A stretch of DNA of 64,000 nt from Nocardia seriolae NBRC 15557. Its GTDB lineage: Bacteria; Actinomycetota; Actinomycetes; Mycobacteriales; Mycobacteriaceae. The stretch spans positions 1-64,000 of the forward strand of contig NZ_BJWY01000002.1 in NCBI RefSeq assembly GCF_007990715.1, in the 5' to 3' direction. This document shows positions 1-10,929 of this stretch, in pieces. Within the stretch, counting starts at the first letter, position 1. Each line of letters opens with the position of its first letter. Both the position numbers and the translations under genes were made by a program. Under the pieces are notes generated by a model that saw only the letters and a program-made list of their open reading frames with translations, ran no database searches and had not been told where the DNA came from.

Positions 1-165
1 AAACGATCTCCCGGGCTCTTAGTCCCGCTCGATCGTGAGGCAACTTTTCAAGCTTAGCCCCATCCGCACAGCAGAACCAAATCCGCTGGTTGGTGGGAGC
101 TAGTGTGATCATCAGGCGAAGCTCGTCTCACCGGAGTCGGTGTCCGTGTCGCTCTGACCTGGAAT

Positions 166-194
166 AAGTTACGTGTTGGTTGTTCGCATGTCAA
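166..194 (-). promoter_or_regulatory. strong rrn-type promoter facing out of the window
   Basis: On the minus strand a consensus -35 TTGACA (189-194) is followed, after exactly 17 bases, by TAACTT (166-171). It lies just downstream of murA and points to lower coordinates. In mycobacteria the rRNA operon directly follows murA, so this is most simply the promoter of an rrn operon whose 16S gene begins left of the window. Bases 1-160 would then be transcribed leader. The rRNA itself is not visible here, so the assignment rests on promoter quality and synteny. Confidence 0.6.
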
Positions 195-243
195 ATCGCC
201 TGTTCAGGAGGGGTTTTCGCGAACACGTCCCCACACCGGTTGT

Positions 244-1506
244 TCAGTCTGCGGTTCCGACCCGTTCGATCTGGGCTCCGAGCGAGCGCAGGTTCTCCAC
301 GAAATCCGGGTAGCCACGGTCGATGTGGAAGACGTCGTGCACTTCGGTGACACCGTCGGCGACCAGACCCGCGAGCACCAGGCCCGCGCCGGCGCGGATG
401 TCGGAGGACCACACCGGCGCAGAGGACAGTCGCGGAATCCCGCGCACCACAGCGTGATGCCCGTCGGTCCGGGCATCCGCACCCAGCCGGATCATCTCTT
501 CGACGAAGCGGAAGCGCGCCTCGAAGATGTTCTCGGTGATCATCGAGGTGCCGTCGGCGATGGCGGCCAGGCCGATGGCCATGGGCTGCAGATCGGTGGG
601 GAACCCCGGGAACGGCAGGGTCGAGAAGTTCACGGCGCGAGGGCGATCGGCCTGCACCACGCGAAAACCATCCGGTTCGAACGAGATTCGCGCGCCCGCC
701 GAGCGCAGCTTGTCCAGCACCAGCGACAGGTGCTTGGGGTTGATGCCCGTCACCCGTACGTCACCGGTGGTCATGGCGGCGGCGATGCCCCAGGTCGCGG
801 CGACGATGCGGTCGCCGATCACCCGGTGCGTGGTCGGCGACAGCTCGTCCACGCCCTCGATGGTCAGCACCGAGGTGCCCGCGCCGGAGATCTTCGCGCC
901 CATGTGCACCAGCATGTTGCACAGATCCACGATCTCCGGCTCGCGCGCGGCATTGTCGATGACGGTCTCGCCCTCGGCCAGCACCGCGGCCATCAGGATG
1001 TTCTCGGTCGCGCCCACCGACGGGAAGTCCAGCCGAATCCGCGCGCCTTGCAATTCCTCGGCCCGCGCCACCAGGCAGCCGTGCTCGATCTCGGAGGTCG
1101 CGCCGAGCAGGCGCAGCCCCTGCTGATGCATGTCCAGCGGACGCGAACCGATGGCGTCACCGCCCGGCAGCGCGACGACGGCCCGCTTGCAGCGCGCCAT
1201 GAGCGGACCCAGCACGCACACCGAGGCGCGGAACTGGGTGACGGCCGGGAAGTCCGCGTGGTACTTCGGTTCCGCCGGGGTCGCGATGGTCACCGTCTCG
1301 TGGTCGACCGTCACGTCGCAGCCGAGGCCCCGCAGGACCTCGGCCATCAGCGGCACATCCAGGATGTCCGGGCAGTTCGTGATGGTGGTCGTACCCTCGG
1401 CCAGCAATGCGGCGGCCATCAGCTTGAGGACGCTGTTCTTCGCGCCGCCCACCGCGACCTCACCGACGAGCCTGCTGCCCCCGGTCACCAGAAACCGTTC
1501 ACTCAC
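244..1506 (-). CDS. murA: UDP-N-acetylglucosamine 1-carboxyvinyltransferase (MurA)
   Basis: This cytoplasmic enzyme transfers enolpyruvate from PEP to UDP-GlcNAc, the first committed step of peptidoglycan synthesis. The 420 residues are full length for the family. The N-terminal [10 protein letters not shown] motif and the catalytic loop [17 protein letters not shown] (residues 111-127) are clear. The loop position that is Cys in E. coli (Cys115) is Asp117 here, as in mycobacterial MurA; that replacement is known to abolish fosfomycin alkylation. The start is GTG. The gene follows the PduO-type adenosyltransferase gene by 10 bases, on the same strand. Identity is very secure. Confidence 0.97.
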   Translation of the reverse strand: MSERFLVTGGSRLVGEVAVGGAKNSVLKLMAAALLAEGTTTITNCPDILDVPLMAEVLRGLGCDVTVDHETVTIATPAEPKYHADFPAVTQFRASVCVLGPLMARCKRAVVALPGGDAIGSRPLDMHQQGLRLLGATSEIEHGCLVARAEELQGARIRLDFPSVGATENILMAAVLAEGETVIDNAAREPEIVDLCNMLVHMGAKISGAGTSVLTIEGVDELSPTTHRVIGDRIVAATWGIAAAMTTGDVRVTGINPKHLSLVLDKLRSAGARISFEPDGFRVVQADRPRAVNFSTLPFPGFPTDLQPMAIGLAAIADGTSMITENIFEARFRFVEEMIRLGADARTDGHHAVVRGIPRLSSAPVWSSDIRAGAGLVLAGLVADGVTEVHDVFHIDRGYPDFVENLRSLGAQIERVGTAD

Positions 1507-1516
1507 GGGGGTCAGC

Positions 1517-2110
1517 CTAGTGGTCCGGTCCCGTGCTCGTGGCCTCTCCGCCCGGCCGCCAGAGGATGTCGCCGTCCGGATTGGCGACGCGGCCCAGGAT
1601 GAACAGCAGGTCGGACAGCCGGTTGAGGTATTTGCCGGGCAGCGCGCTCACCGATTCGGGTTCCGCGTCGACCGCGGCCCAGGCCGAACGCTCGGCGCGT
1701 CGCGCGACCGTGCGAGCCGTGTGCAGCAGCGCGGCCAGCGGCGTTCCGCCCGGCAGGATGAACGAATTCAGCGGTTCCAGAGGCTCATTGAACTCATCGC
1801 ACCACTTCTCGAGGCGGTCGATGTAGGGCTGGGTGATGCGCAGCGGCGGGTATTTGGGCTCTGCGACCACGGGGGTGGACAGGTCCGCGCCGGCGTCGAA
1901 GAGATCGTTCTGTATGGAACGCAGCACACCGAGCATCCGCTCATCGGGCTGCCCGAGCGCGATGGCCACCCCGAGTGCCGCATTGGTTTCGTCACAGTCG
2001 GCATAGGCGATCAGCCGCGGATCGGTCTTGGCCACCCGGGAGAAGTCACTCAAACCGGTCGTACCGTCATCGCCGGTGCGCGTATAGATCCGAGTCAGGT
2101 GCACGCTCAT
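1517..2110 (-). CDS. PduO-type cob(I)alamin adenosyltransferase
   Basis: The protein transfers the adenosyl group of ATP to cob(I)alamin to make adenosylcobalamin. It has 197 residues, the usual size. The N-terminal ATP-binding motif [11 protein letters not shown] (residues 11-21) and the C-terminal RRAER and NRLSDLLF motifs of the PduO/MMAB fold are present. It sits between the DUF2550 gene and murA, as in M. tuberculosis Rv1312-Rv1315. Adenosylcobalamin is the cofactor of the IcmF mutase encoded near 46.6-49.8 kb, so this enzyme is a plausible cofactor supplier; that link is inference. Confidence 0.93.
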   Translation of the reverse strand: MSVHLTRIYTRTGDDGTTGLSDFSRVAKTDPRLIAYADCDETNAALGVAIALGQPDERMLGVLRSIQNDLFDAGADLSTPVVAEPKYPPLRITQPYIDRLEKWCDEFNEPLEPLNSFILPGGTPLAALLHTARTVARRAERSAWAAVDAEPESVSALPGKYLNRLSDLLFILGRVANPDGDILWRPGGEATSTGPDH

Positions 2111-2132
2111 GCCCTCACCCTAATTCCCCGGG

Positions 2133-2567
2133 CTAGCCCGCGCGGCGACGGCGAATGCGCTCGGAGGGGCGGGATTCCACCCAGGACAGGAAGGCCGCCA
2201 TGGCGCCGCGGTCGAGCGCCAGCTCGTAGCTGCCGTCGCCGTCCGAGCACATGACGATGACCTCGTCGGTCATGATGTCGTACTCGTCATCCTGCGGGGA
2301 ACGCCGCGGGCCGATCTCGATGGCCAACCGGCGCATGGACGAATCCGGGCCGAGCTTGAGACTGGAGAGTTTGTAGAAGAGGAGGGTGTCCTCGTCGTAG
2401 CGGATGAGGCCGTGCCGCCAGCCGCCGCCGTGCCCGCGCGCGGGCAGTACCCGCAGCAAGGCGGCCGTGCCGCCACGGCGAAGCATGATCAGGCGATAGG
2501 TCGAGGCCAGCGCCAGGCCGACAAGCAGCAACACCAGAATGATCAGAAGCCACATCCCGGTCTGCAA
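2133..2567 (-). CDS. DUF2550 family membrane-anchored protein
   Basis: The product has 144 residues: one N-terminal transmembrane helix (about residues 5-25, WLLIILVLLLVGLALASTY) and a cytoplasmic domain with ALDRGAMAAFLSWVESRPSERIRRRR at its end. It corresponds in place and appearance to Rv1312 of M. tuberculosis, whose function is unknown. The chosen start is TTG, supported by GGAG five bases upstream; an in-frame ATG four codons later has no visible ribosome-binding site. It probably lies in one transcription unit with the adenosyltransferase and murA downstream. The 156-base gap upstream holds only a 12-base palindrome (2696-2707). Confidence 0.85.
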   Translation of the reverse strand: MQTGMWLLIILVLLLVGLALASTYRLIMLRRGGTAALLRVLPARGHGGGWRHGLIRYDEDTLLFYKLSSLKLGPDSSMRRLAIEIGPRRSPQDDEYDIMTDEVIVMCSDGDGSYELALDRGAMAAFLSWVESRPSERIRRRRAG

Positions 2568-2723
2568 TGCCGCTCCGTCCCTTCACATCCGCGTTGCTGT
2601 CGATCACGAACCGGCCGAAGGCCGGGCCCCGCTTTCGGTCGATAGTAGCGACCGCGGAATGGCGGAGTCCGGCCATCCACCGAATGTGACGTATGCGCTG
2701 ATCAGCGAGGTGCAGAAGATATA

Positions 2724-3437
2724 TCAGCCCATACTGAACGGCTCACCGTAAAGCACCAGGTTGCCGATGAAGTTGGGGGTATCGACCTCGGCGGCGACGA
2801 ACGACCGCGCCTGGGCGTAGCCGCCGCAGCCGTTCACCTCGAAGGCCTCGTCCTGCCAGCTGACGCTGGCGTGCGGACAGGAAACCTTGTTGTAGCGCTT
2901 GTGCGATTCCTGGCCATAGTCGTCGGGCTTCTCCAGATCCAGTATGAGGCGCGCGACGGCCTGCCCGGGTCCGAGGGTGATGCCCTCGGACAGCGACTGG
3001 GTCGCCGAGAGGCCCGCGAACGGATTCTGCTGGGTCATCTTGCTGGGGTCGTTCGTCACGCCGCCGCTGGCACCGCTGTTCAGTCCGCCGCTGATATCCA
3101 CCTGACAGCCGACGATATAGCCGGGGCTGATCTTGATCTGGATCTGATTGCTGTCGGCGCTCGGGCCGTCGAGATCCACACTGGCCACGGCGGTGGTCCA
3201 GACATTGCGATGCGCGGGGGTGTCACCCATCGATCCGCTGATCTTTGCGGACTCGCCGGTGATCCGGACCGTCATGGTGGTGCCGTCAGCGAGCTGGCGG
3301 GTGATCGTTCCACCGGGCAGCGGAATGAAGGTGTCGGCCCGTGCCGAACCGGCCGGACCGAAACCGAACACCACCGCCGCGGCCAGCGCCACTCCGAACG
3401 CCCGGCCGCCCCGAACGCGAATTGCCCTGCCGTACAA
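2724..3437 (-). CDS. MspA-like secreted porin-family protein (second copy)
   Basis: This is a secreted protein of the MspA family, whose best-known member forms the octameric outer-membrane porin of Mycobacterium smegmatis. The N-terminus is a signal peptide ending in AGSARA before DTFIPLPGG. The mature part carries family features also seen in the neighbour: GYIVGCQVD, NGCGGYAQAR and a C-terminal YGEPFSMG. TTG is chosen as the start because a perfect AAGGAGG lies six bases upstream of it; an ATG nine codons earlier overlaps the previous stop (TGATG) but has no such site. It is co-transcribed with the upstream MspA gene. Pore activity is inferred from the family. Confidence 0.85.
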   Translation of the reverse strand: MYGRAIRVRGGRAFGVALAAAVVFGFGPAGSARADTFIPLPGGTITRQLADGTTMTVRITGESAKISGSMGDTPAHRNVWTTAVASVDLDGPSADSNQIQIKISPGYIVGCQVDISGGLNSGASGGVTNDPSKMTQQNPFAGLSATQSLSEGITLGPGQAVARLILDLEKPDDYGQESHKRYNKVSCPHASVSWQDEAFEVNGCGGYAQARSFVAAEVDTPNFIGNLVLYGEPFSMG

Positions 3438-3443
3438 GCGATC

Positions 3444-3450
3444 CCTCCTT
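3444..3450 (-). promoter_or_regulatory. ribosome-binding site that selects a TTG start
   Basis: A perfect AAGGAGG on the minus strand lies six bases before a TTG codon (3435-3437). It favours TTG over the ATG at 3462-3464 as the start of the downstream MspA gene. Confidence 0.7.
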
Positions 3451-3463
3451 CGCAGTGGTCTCA

Positions 3464-4108
3464 TCAGCCGATGCTGAACGGCTGGCCGTAGAGGCTGGTC
3501 TTGTGATAGTCCGTGCCGATGATCTCGACCACGGAGACCTGCCGGGCCTGCGCGTAACCGCCGCAGCCCTGAATCTCCATCGGAATGTCCTGGTAGTTGA
3601 TCGTGTAGGTGCCGCTCTTGATCAGCTCGATGTTGTTGATGGCCACCCACTGCACCTGGCCCGGCGACAGCGGGAAGCTGAACCCGCCCGAGACACTCGG
3701 TGTCGCGGAGAGGGCGAAGGTGGAGTTCGCGCTCAGCACGCCCAGGTTCACCTGGCACCCGACGATGTATCCGGTGCTCAGGTTGGACGACCCGTGGGTT
3801 CCGGAATTGTTGGTGCCCGGAAAGTTCTTGGGGCCGTTGTTGGGTCCGACGTCCCCGTCCGGCGTGTCCACATCGGCGGTGACATTGCCCGACACCCAGG
3901 AAGTCCGGCCCGCGCCATTGGCGGCCAGCGACGGCGAAATGATCGCGCGCTCACCGATACTGGTGAGTTTCACCCCCGGGCCCTCGATGTGCCCGTCGGG
4001 GAGCGGCACGGTGACATCCGCGTTCGCCGCACCCGGTGAGAAGAATCCGAGGGCGACCGCGACGACCGCGACAGCCACCCCCCACTTGCCGATACGAAGC
4101 CCGCTCAT
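3464..4108 (-). CDS. MspA-like secreted porin-family protein (first copy)
   Basis: This paralogue of the downstream gene has about 214 residues from the chosen ATG. It has a signal peptide (hydrophobic VAVAVVAVALGFF, cleavage near ANA before DVTVPLPDG). The mature chain has GYIVGCQVN, QGCGGYAQAR and a C-terminal YGQPFSIG. GAGGGG a few bases before this ATG supports the start, although an ATG five codons upstream is possible. Its TGA overlaps a possible ATG of the second copy. Tandem divergent copies suggest an old duplication, perhaps hetero-oligomers or different solute preferences; that is inference. Confidence 0.85.
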   Translation of the reverse strand: MSGLRIGKWGVAVAVVAVALGFFSPGAANADVTVPLPDGHIEGPGVKLTSIGERAIISPSLAANGAGRTSWVSGNVTADVDTPDGDVGPNNGPKNFPGTNNSGTHGSSNLSTGYIVGCQVNLGVLSANSTFALSATPSVSGGFSFPLSPGQVQWVAINNIELIKSGTYTINYQDIPMEIQGCGGYAQARQVSVVEIIGTDYHKTSLYGQPFSIG

Positions 4109-4259
4109 CAACCCCTCGCTCATAGTGGAGAAAAGCTGAAAATGCTGGAATAGCCGAGGCTTTGCCGTATGGGTTGGATCACATCCACAGACCGGCGAGA
4201 GCATTCAACCACACGTCCACCCCCAACCCCACTCAGTGGGATCCGACATGGCCGAAATC

Positions 4260-4273
4260 TAGAACAGGTTCTT
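4260..4273. promoter_or_regulatory. KstR-like palindromic operator candidate
   Basis: TAGAACAGGTTCTT contains a perfect 12-base inverted repeat AGAAC-AG-GTTCT. It fits the KstR motif TnnAACnnGTTnnA except at the last base. It lies between the divergent MspA gene and the alcohol dehydrogenase, 38 bases before the dehydrogenase start, where a TetR-family repressor of lipid or sterol genes could act on either or both. Confidence 0.45.
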
Positions 4274-4310
4274 ATGCTCCGGACAATTCGGAAGTGTTGG
4301 AGGAGATTCC

Positions 4311-5399
4311 GTGGAAATTACTGCCGCAGTGGCCCGCGGGGCGGACAAGCCGTTCTCGATGGAGACCCTCGAGCTCGAGGACCCGCGCGCCGGTGAGGTG
4401 CTGGTACGCATGGTCGCGAGCGGCGTCTGCCACACCGACCTGGTCACCAAGGGCCTGTTCCCGCCCGAGTTGCCGATCGTGCTCGGTCACGAGGGCGCGG
4501 GCGTGGTCGAGCGGATTGGCTCGGAGGTAACCGGAATCGAAGTGGGCGACCATGTACTGCTGACTTACGCGAGTTGCGGCACCTGTTCGCGCTGCACGAA
4601 CGGACTTCCGCCCTATTGCGAGAATTTCGTCATTCTGAACACTTCGGGCGGCCGTTCGGATTTCACGTCGCCGCTGAGCAGCAAAGGCGAACGCGTGATG
4701 GGCGCGTTCTTCGGGCAGTCGAGTTTCGCCACCCACGCGCTGGTTCCGGCGCGCTGCGTCGTGGTGGTGGACGAGAGCGTCGACCTCACCGCCACCGCCC
4801 CCTTCGGCTGCGGTGTGCAGACCGGCGCGGGCGCGGTCGCCAATGTCATGAAGCCGCGCCCGGACGATTCGATCGCCATCTTCGGCGTCGGCGGCGTGGG
4901 CATGGCCGCCCTGCTGGCCGCCCGGGCCATCGGCGCGGGAACCATTGTGGCCATTGACCTTTCCGCGGAGCGGCTGGCCGTGGCGAAGGAACTGGGCGCG
5001 GACGTCACCATCGACGGCACGGCCGAGGACGTGGTGGCGCAGATCATCGCGGCGACGAACGGCGGCGCGAACTTCGCCCTGGACACCACGGCGCTCAATG
5101 CCGTGATCGCCAAGGGACTGGAGGCGCTGGCCCCCATGGGCACCCTGGTGCTGGTCGGTCTGGGCGAGGCCAGCATGGACCTGGAGATCGGCCACCTCAC
5201 CGGCAACGGCAAGGCCGTGCGCGGCTGCATCGAGGGCAGCGGCGATCCACAGCAATTCATTCCGCGGCTGCTGCAATGGCACGCCGAAGGCAAGTTCCCG
5301 ATCGAGAAGATCAGCAAGACCTACAAGTTCGAGGACATCGACACCGCGGTCGCCGACGCCCACCACGGGACGACGATCAAGCCGATCCTCACCTTCTGA
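4311..5399 (+). CDS. zinc-dependent NAD(P) alcohol dehydrogenase (MDR family)
   Basis: This 362-residue medium-chain dehydrogenase/reductase oxidises an alcohol or reduces an aldehyde with NAD(P). Catalytic zinc ligands are in GVCHTD (about residues 37-42) and GHEGAGVVE (about 61-69). The structural zinc lobe is CGTCSRCTNGLPPYC, and the Rossmann motif is GVGGVG near residue 188. The GTG start is backed by GGAGG seven bases upstream. It resembles actinobacterial aryl or long-chain alcohol dehydrogenases, but the substrate cannot be read from sequence. A KstR-like box upstream hints at lipid or sterol-linked control. It converges on atpC across a strong terminator. Confidence 0.9.
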   Translation: MEITAAVARGADKPFSMETLELEDPRAGEVLVRMVASGVCHTDLVTKGLFPPELPIVLGHEGAGVVERIGSEVTGIEVGDHVLLTYASCGTCSRCTNGLPPYCENFVILNTSGGRSDFTSPLSSKGERVMGAFFGQSSFATHALVPARCVVVVDESVDLTATAPFGCGVQTGAGAVANVMKPRPDDSIAIFGVGGVGMAALLAARAIGAGTIVAIDLSAERLAVAKELGADVTIDGTAEDVVAQIIAATNGGANFALDTTALNAVIAKGLEALAPMGTLVLVGLGEASMDLEIGHLTGNGKAVRGCIEGSGDPQQFIPRLLQWHAEGKFPIEKISKTYKFEDIDTAVADAHHGTTIKPILTF

Positions 5400-5408
5400 C
5401 ATCGAAAG

Positions 5409-5445
5409 AGCGGCGGCCCCAGGGATTTCCCCTGGGGCCGCCGCT
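5409..5445. terminator. bidirectional intrinsic terminator hairpin
   Basis: A perfect 16-base-pair stem (5409-5424 with 5430-5445) with a five-base loop sits exactly between the convergent dehydrogenase and atpC genes. It probably ends transcription from both sides, including the ATP synthase operon. Confidence 0.85.
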
Positions 5446-5465
5446 GTCGTTTCGGTGCCGGAAGA

Positions 5466-5843
5466 CTACGCGGAGGCAGCCTTCTCGAGCGCCCGCAGCT
5501 GGCCCTGTGCCTTGGCCAGCGCGGCCGGGCTCGCCTCGGGATCGGCGACGACGGCCTTGGCGGCCGCCTCGTCGATATCGAAGGAGAATTCGGCGGATTC
5601 GGCCAGCACGCGCACCGAGGTGGCGGTGACCGAGAAGAAACCGCCGTGCACGGCGGCGACGATGCGCTCGTCGTCGTCGGACACGATGGTCACGGTGCCG
5701 CCCTCGACCAGCTGGCCGAGCAAGGGCTCGTGACCGGCCAGGATGCCGATCTCGCCCTCGGTGGTCTGGGCCGAGACGAAGGACGCCCGGCCCGACCACA
5801 CCAGTCGCTCGACGGCGACCAGATCAACGGACATGTCTGCCAT
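5466..5843 (-). CDS. atpC: ATP synthase epsilon subunit (AtpC)
   Basis: Epsilon is the F1 central-stalk subunit that couples and inhibits the motor. At 125 residues it has the N-terminal beta-sandwich ([12 protein letters not shown] about residues 31-42) and a short C-terminal helical pair ending [11 protein letters not shown], comparable to the shortened mycobacterial epsilon. It is the last gene of the atp operon, starting six bases after the atpD stop, with GGAAG inside the end of atpD as ribosome-binding site. An ATG three codons later is an alternative start. Confidence 0.96.
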   Translation of the reverse strand: MADMSVDLVAVERLVWSGRASFVSAQTTEGEIGILAGHEPLLGQLVEGGTVTIVSDDDERIVAAVHGGFFSVTATSVRVLAESAEFSFDIDEAAAKAVVADPEASPAALAKAQGQLRALEKAASA

Positions 5844-5849
5844 GGATGA

Positions 5850-7319
<1,470 letters not shown>

Positions 7320-7373
7320 CTACGTGGTTACGCAAGCTGCCGCCTCCGCGCCTGAGGCACAACCCGCCCGGCC

Positions 7374-8345
7374 TTAGTCGCGGTCCGAGCTCGACGCCAG
7401 CGCGTTGGCGCCACCGACGATTTCCGTGATTTCCTGCGTAATCTGCGCCTGGCGCAACGAGTTCGCGGTCCGGGTCAGCGAATTGACCAGGTCCGTGGCG
7501 TTATCCGTTGCGGCCTTCATGGCGGTGCGGCGCGCAGCCGACTCCGATGCCGCCGCCTCGAGCAGCGACGAGTAGATCCGAGTGTTGATGTACTTCGGAA
7601 GCAGCGCGCCCAGCAGGCGATCCGCGTCCGGCTCGAACTCGTACTGGGGCTTCAGTTCCGCCGACGAGGAGTCGGTGAAGCTGTCGGGACCCATGTCGAA
7701 GTTCTCGTCCACGAACGTCACCTGGATCGGAGCCAGGCGACGCACCTCGGGCTGCTGCGACAGCATCGACACGAAACGCGTGTAGACGATGTGCAGTTCA
7801 TCCACACCGGCGATGGTGCCGACCCCGTTGGGGGCGGGCACTTCGCCGTCGGCGCCGGCCATGAACGCCTCCACCAGGTGGTTGCAGGCGGCCGAGGCGT
7901 CGGTGTAGTTCGGCTGCTGCGAGAAGCCCAGCCACGACCCGTTCACCGACCGCTTGCGGAAGGTGTAGTAGGTCAGGCCCTTCGCGCCCATCACATACAG
8001 CACCGGCTCCTTGCCCTCGGAGCGCAGGGTGACCAGCAGTTCCTCGGCGCGCTTGAGCACGTTGGAGTTGTAGCCACCGCACATACCGCGGTCGGAGGTG
8101 ATGACCAGAACCGCTGCGCGGCGCGGGTTCTCACGCTCGGTGAGCAGCGGGTGATTGAGATTCCCACTGGCGCTGGCCAATTCGGCCAGCACCTTGGTGA
8201 TCTCTTCCGCGTAGGGCTTGGCGGCGGCAACTCGGGCCTGCGCCTTGCTGATTCGCGAGGTCGCGATCAGCTCCTGAGCCTTGGTGATCTTCTTGATCGA
8301 GCTCACAGAACGAATGCGGGAGCGCAATTCGCGCACGTTTGCCAT
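7374..8345 (-). CDS. atpG: ATP synthase gamma subunit (AtpG)
   Basis: Gamma is the rotor shaft of F1. The protein has 323 residues, longer than the E. coli protein of about 287. The N-terminal helix [24 protein letters not shown] and the C-terminal signature [16 protein letters not shown] are intact. An extra loop, [18 protein letters not shown] (about residues 164-181), lies where mycobacterial gamma subunits carry an insertion linked to suppressed ATP hydrolysis. The presence of the loop is seen; its effect here is inferred. Confidence 0.97.
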   Translation of the reverse strand: MANVRELRSRIRSVSSIKKITKAQELIATSRISKAQARVAAAKPYAEEITKVLAELASASGNLNHPLLTERENPRRAAVLVITSDRGMCGGYNSNVLKRAEELLVTLRSEGKEPVLYVMGAKGLTYYTFRKRSVNGSWLGFSQQPNYTDASAACNHLVEAFMAGADGEVPAPNGVGTIAGVDELHIVYTRFVSMLSQQPEVRRLAPIQVTFVDENFDMGPDSFTDSSSAELKPQYEFEPDADRLLGALLPKYINTRIYSSLLEAAASESAARRTAMKAATDNATDLVNSLTRTANSLRQAQITQEITEIVGGANALASSSDRD

Positions 8346-8398
8346 TAGCGGTTCACACTCCCTTCATTCGTCGAAACGGTCAGTCGCATCGGCTCGTC

Positions 8399-10036
8399 TT
8401 ACTTCTCGACGTGCTTGCGAGTGACGGCCAGGGACTCGACCTCTTCGTGGTCCAGCTTGTCGGCCTCGGCCTCGACGACCCGCGAGCCGTCGGACGCCAG
8501 GAAGCCCAGCTTGAACTTGTCGGTCGCGGCCTTGATGGCATCGGCGGCCTCGCCCTCGAGCACCTTCGCGCCGCCCTGCAGGGCGTCGAAGGAGGACTGC
8601 ACGGAGGCGTGCAGCGACTCCAGCAGCTCGGTGTTGAAGCGGCGGATGTCGCCGACCGGCACCGAGTCGTAGTAGCCACCGTCGACCAGGTACAGCGAAA
8701 CGACCTGGTCCTCAACCGAAACCGGGGCGTACTGGTCCTGCTTGAGCAGCTCGACCCAGCGCGCGCCGCGCTCCAGCTGGGCCAGCGAGGCGGCGTCCAG
8801 GTCGGAGGCGAAGGCGGAGAACGCCTCGAGCTCACGGTAGGAGGCCAGCTCCAGACGCAGCGAACCGGAGACCTTCTTCATGGCCTTGGTCTGCGCGGCG
8901 CCACCGACTCGGGAAACCGAGATACCGACGTTGATGGCCGGGCGGACACCCTTGTTGAAGAGGTCCGACTCCAGGAACACCTGGCCGTCGGTGATGGAGA
9001 TGACGTTGGTCGGGATGAACGCCGAGACGTCGTTGGCCTTGGTCTCGATGATCGGCAGACCGGTCATGGAGCCCGCGCCCAGCGCGTCGGACAGCTTGGC
9101 GCAACGCTCCAGCAGACGCGAGTGCAGGTAGAAGACGTCACCCGGGTACGCCTCGCGGCCCGGCGGGCGGCGCAGCAGCAGCGAGATGGCGCGGTAGGCC
9201 TCGGCCTGCTTGGACAGGTCGTCGAACACGATCAGGACGTGCTTGCCCTGGTACATCCAGTGCTGGCCCAGGGCCGAACCGGTGTAGGGGGCCAGCCACT
9301 TGAAGCCGGCGGAGTCGGAGGCCGGGGCCGCGACGATGGTGGTGTACTCCATCGCGCCGTGCGCCTCGAGGGCCGACTTCACGCCCGCGATGGTGGAGCC
9401 CTTCTGGCCGATCGCGACGTAGATGCAGCGCACCTGCTTGGTCGGATCGCCGGTGGCCCAGTTGGCCTTCTGGTTGATGATCGCGTCGATGCAGACCGCG
9501 GTCTTGCCGGTCTTGCGGTCGCCGATGACCAGCTGACGCTGGCCGCGGCCGATGGCGGTCAGGGCGTCGATGGCGGTGATGCCGGTGGCCATCGGCTCAC
9601 CGACCGGCTGACGCTCCAGCACGGTGGCGGCCTGCAGCTCGAGCACGCGACGCTCGTCGGCCTCGATCTCGCCCAGGCCGTCGATCGGCGCGCCCAACGG
9701 GTCGATGACGCGGCCGAGGAACTTGTCGCCCACGGGGACCGAGAGCACGTCGCCGGTGCGGCGGACCTGCTGGCCCTCTTCGAGGGTGTCGAACTCACCC
9801 AGAACGACGGCACCGATCTCGGTGTCCTCCAGGTTCAGCGCCACGCCGAGGACGCCGCCCGGGAACTCCAGCAGCTCGTTGGCCATCGCCGAGGGCAGGC
9901 CGCTGATGTGGGCGATGCCGTCGCCGGTGTCGGTGACGACACCGACCTCTTCGATGGAGGTCTCGGGGGTGTAGCTCTGGGTGTAGCTCTCGATCGCGCT
10001 ACGGATCTCATCGGGGGAGATCGTCAGCTCCGCCAT
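8399..10036 (-). CDS. atpA: ATP synthase alpha subunit (AtpA)
   Basis: Alpha is the non-catalytic nucleotide-binding F1 subunit. P-loop [11 protein letters not shown] and the alpha signature [13 protein letters not shown] are clear. At 545 residues it is about 30 longer than E. coli AtpA; the surplus is a charged C-terminal tail from about residue 512 ([18 protein letters not shown] onward). Mycobacterial alpha subunits have a similar tail that blocks ATP hydrolysis, so this one may do the same. It lies between atpH and atpG. Confidence 0.98.
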   Translation of the reverse strand: MAELTISPDEIRSAIESYTQSYTPETSIEEVGVVTDTGDGIAHISGLPSAMANELLEFPGGVLGVALNLEDTEIGAVVLGEFDTLEEGQQVRRTGDVLSVPVGDKFLGRVIDPLGAPIDGLGEIEADERRVLELQAATVLERQPVGEPMATGITAIDALTAIGRGQRQLVIGDRKTGKTAVCIDAIINQKANWATGDPTKQVRCIYVAIGQKGSTIAGVKSALEAHGAMEYTTIVAAPASDSAGFKWLAPYTGSALGQHWMYQGKHVLIVFDDLSKQAEAYRAISLLLRRPPGREAYPGDVFYLHSRLLERCAKLSDALGAGSMTGLPIIETKANDVSAFIPTNVISITDGQVFLESDLFNKGVRPAINVGISVSRVGGAAQTKAMKKVSGSLRLELASYRELEAFSAFASDLDAASLAQLERGARWVELLKQDQYAPVSVEDQVVSLYLVDGGYYDSVPVGDIRRFNTELLESLHASVQSSFDALQGGAKVLEGEAADAIKAATDKFKLGFLASDGSRVVEAEADKLDHEEVESLAVTRKHVEK

Positions 10037-10100
10037 GTTCTTCCTGCTCTCGCTGTGGTCTCGAATGTCGGTGTGTAAGTGCGCTTCTCGGCGTTCGTCT

Positions 10101-10910
10101 CTAAGCGAGAGACTGACGCAAGCGCTGGAGGCGGCCGACGGCGCTGCCGTCGATCAGGTCGTCGCCCACGCGAACGACGACACCGGCCAGCAGGGTCGGG
10201 TCCTCCTCCACGTGCACCGTGACGGGCTTGTCGTAGATGCGCTGCAGCGACGCGGCGAGGTGCTCGCGCTGCTGCGGCGTCAGGGCCACCGCGGCGCGCA
10301 CGTGCGCCACGATCTGGTCCCGGAGCGAAGCCGCCAGGTCGGACAGCTCGTCGATGGCCTGGCCGGCATCACCCTTGTGGCGCAGCACGGCCTGCTCGGC
10401 CAGCTGCAGGGTGATGTCCTCGACCTTGCCCGCGAGCAGACGCTGCACCAGGGCGCGCTTGGCTTGCGCCGGCTTGCCGTGGTCCTGCAGCGCCTGCTCC
10501 AGGTCCGGGTTGTCGTCGATGATCCGGGCCAGCCGGAACAGCTCGTCCTCGACGGCGGTCAGCCGGCCACGCTCGTCCGCGGCGCGCAACAGCGCCTCGC
10601 GGCCGAGCAGCACCAGCGTGTCGACCAGATCGCGGGCGCGGGACCAGTCCTGCGCCACCGCGGTGGTCAGCACGGCCAGCGTGGTTCCGCTGATCTTGCC
10701 GCCGAAGATTCGCTCGGCCAGCTCGGCGCGCGCCGAACTCGACACCGACTTATCCGCGAGCGCCACACGCAGCGAACGCTGGTCGTCGAGGACGGCGACA
10801 ACGGCGAACAGCTCGGACCCCGTAGTAGCCGCGACGGTGTCGCTACCGGTCAGAGCGGCCCGAAGAGCTTCCCGCGCACGGGAACTCGCCTCGCGGCTCG
10901 CTGCGTACAT
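10101..10910 (-). CDS. atpH: ATP synthase delta subunit (AtpH), long actinobacterial form
   Basis: Delta clamps the peripheral stalk to the top of F1. About 269 residues from the chosen ATG (MYAASREAS) make it roughly 90 longer at the N-terminus than E. coli delta (177), as in Streptomyces and corynebacterial relatives. An in-frame GTG three codons upstream is an alternative start. Delta is not fused to subunit b, unlike the mycobacterial b-delta protein. It follows atpF by 19 bases. Confidence 0.95.
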   Translation of the reverse strand: MYAASREASSRAREALRAALTGSDTVAATTGSELFAVVAVLDDQRSLRVALADKSVSSSARAELAERIFGGKISGTTLAVLTTAVAQDWSRARDLVDTLVLLGREALLRAADERGRLTAVEDELFRLARIIDDNPDLEQALQDHGKPAQAKRALVQRLLAGKVEDITLQLAEQAVLRHKGDAGQAIDELSDLAASLRDQIVAHVRAAVALTPQQREHLAASLQRIYDKPVTVHVEEDPTLLAGVVVRVGDDLIDGSAVGRLQRLRQSLA

Positions 10911-10929
10911 GCTTCCCACTTTCGGCTCG

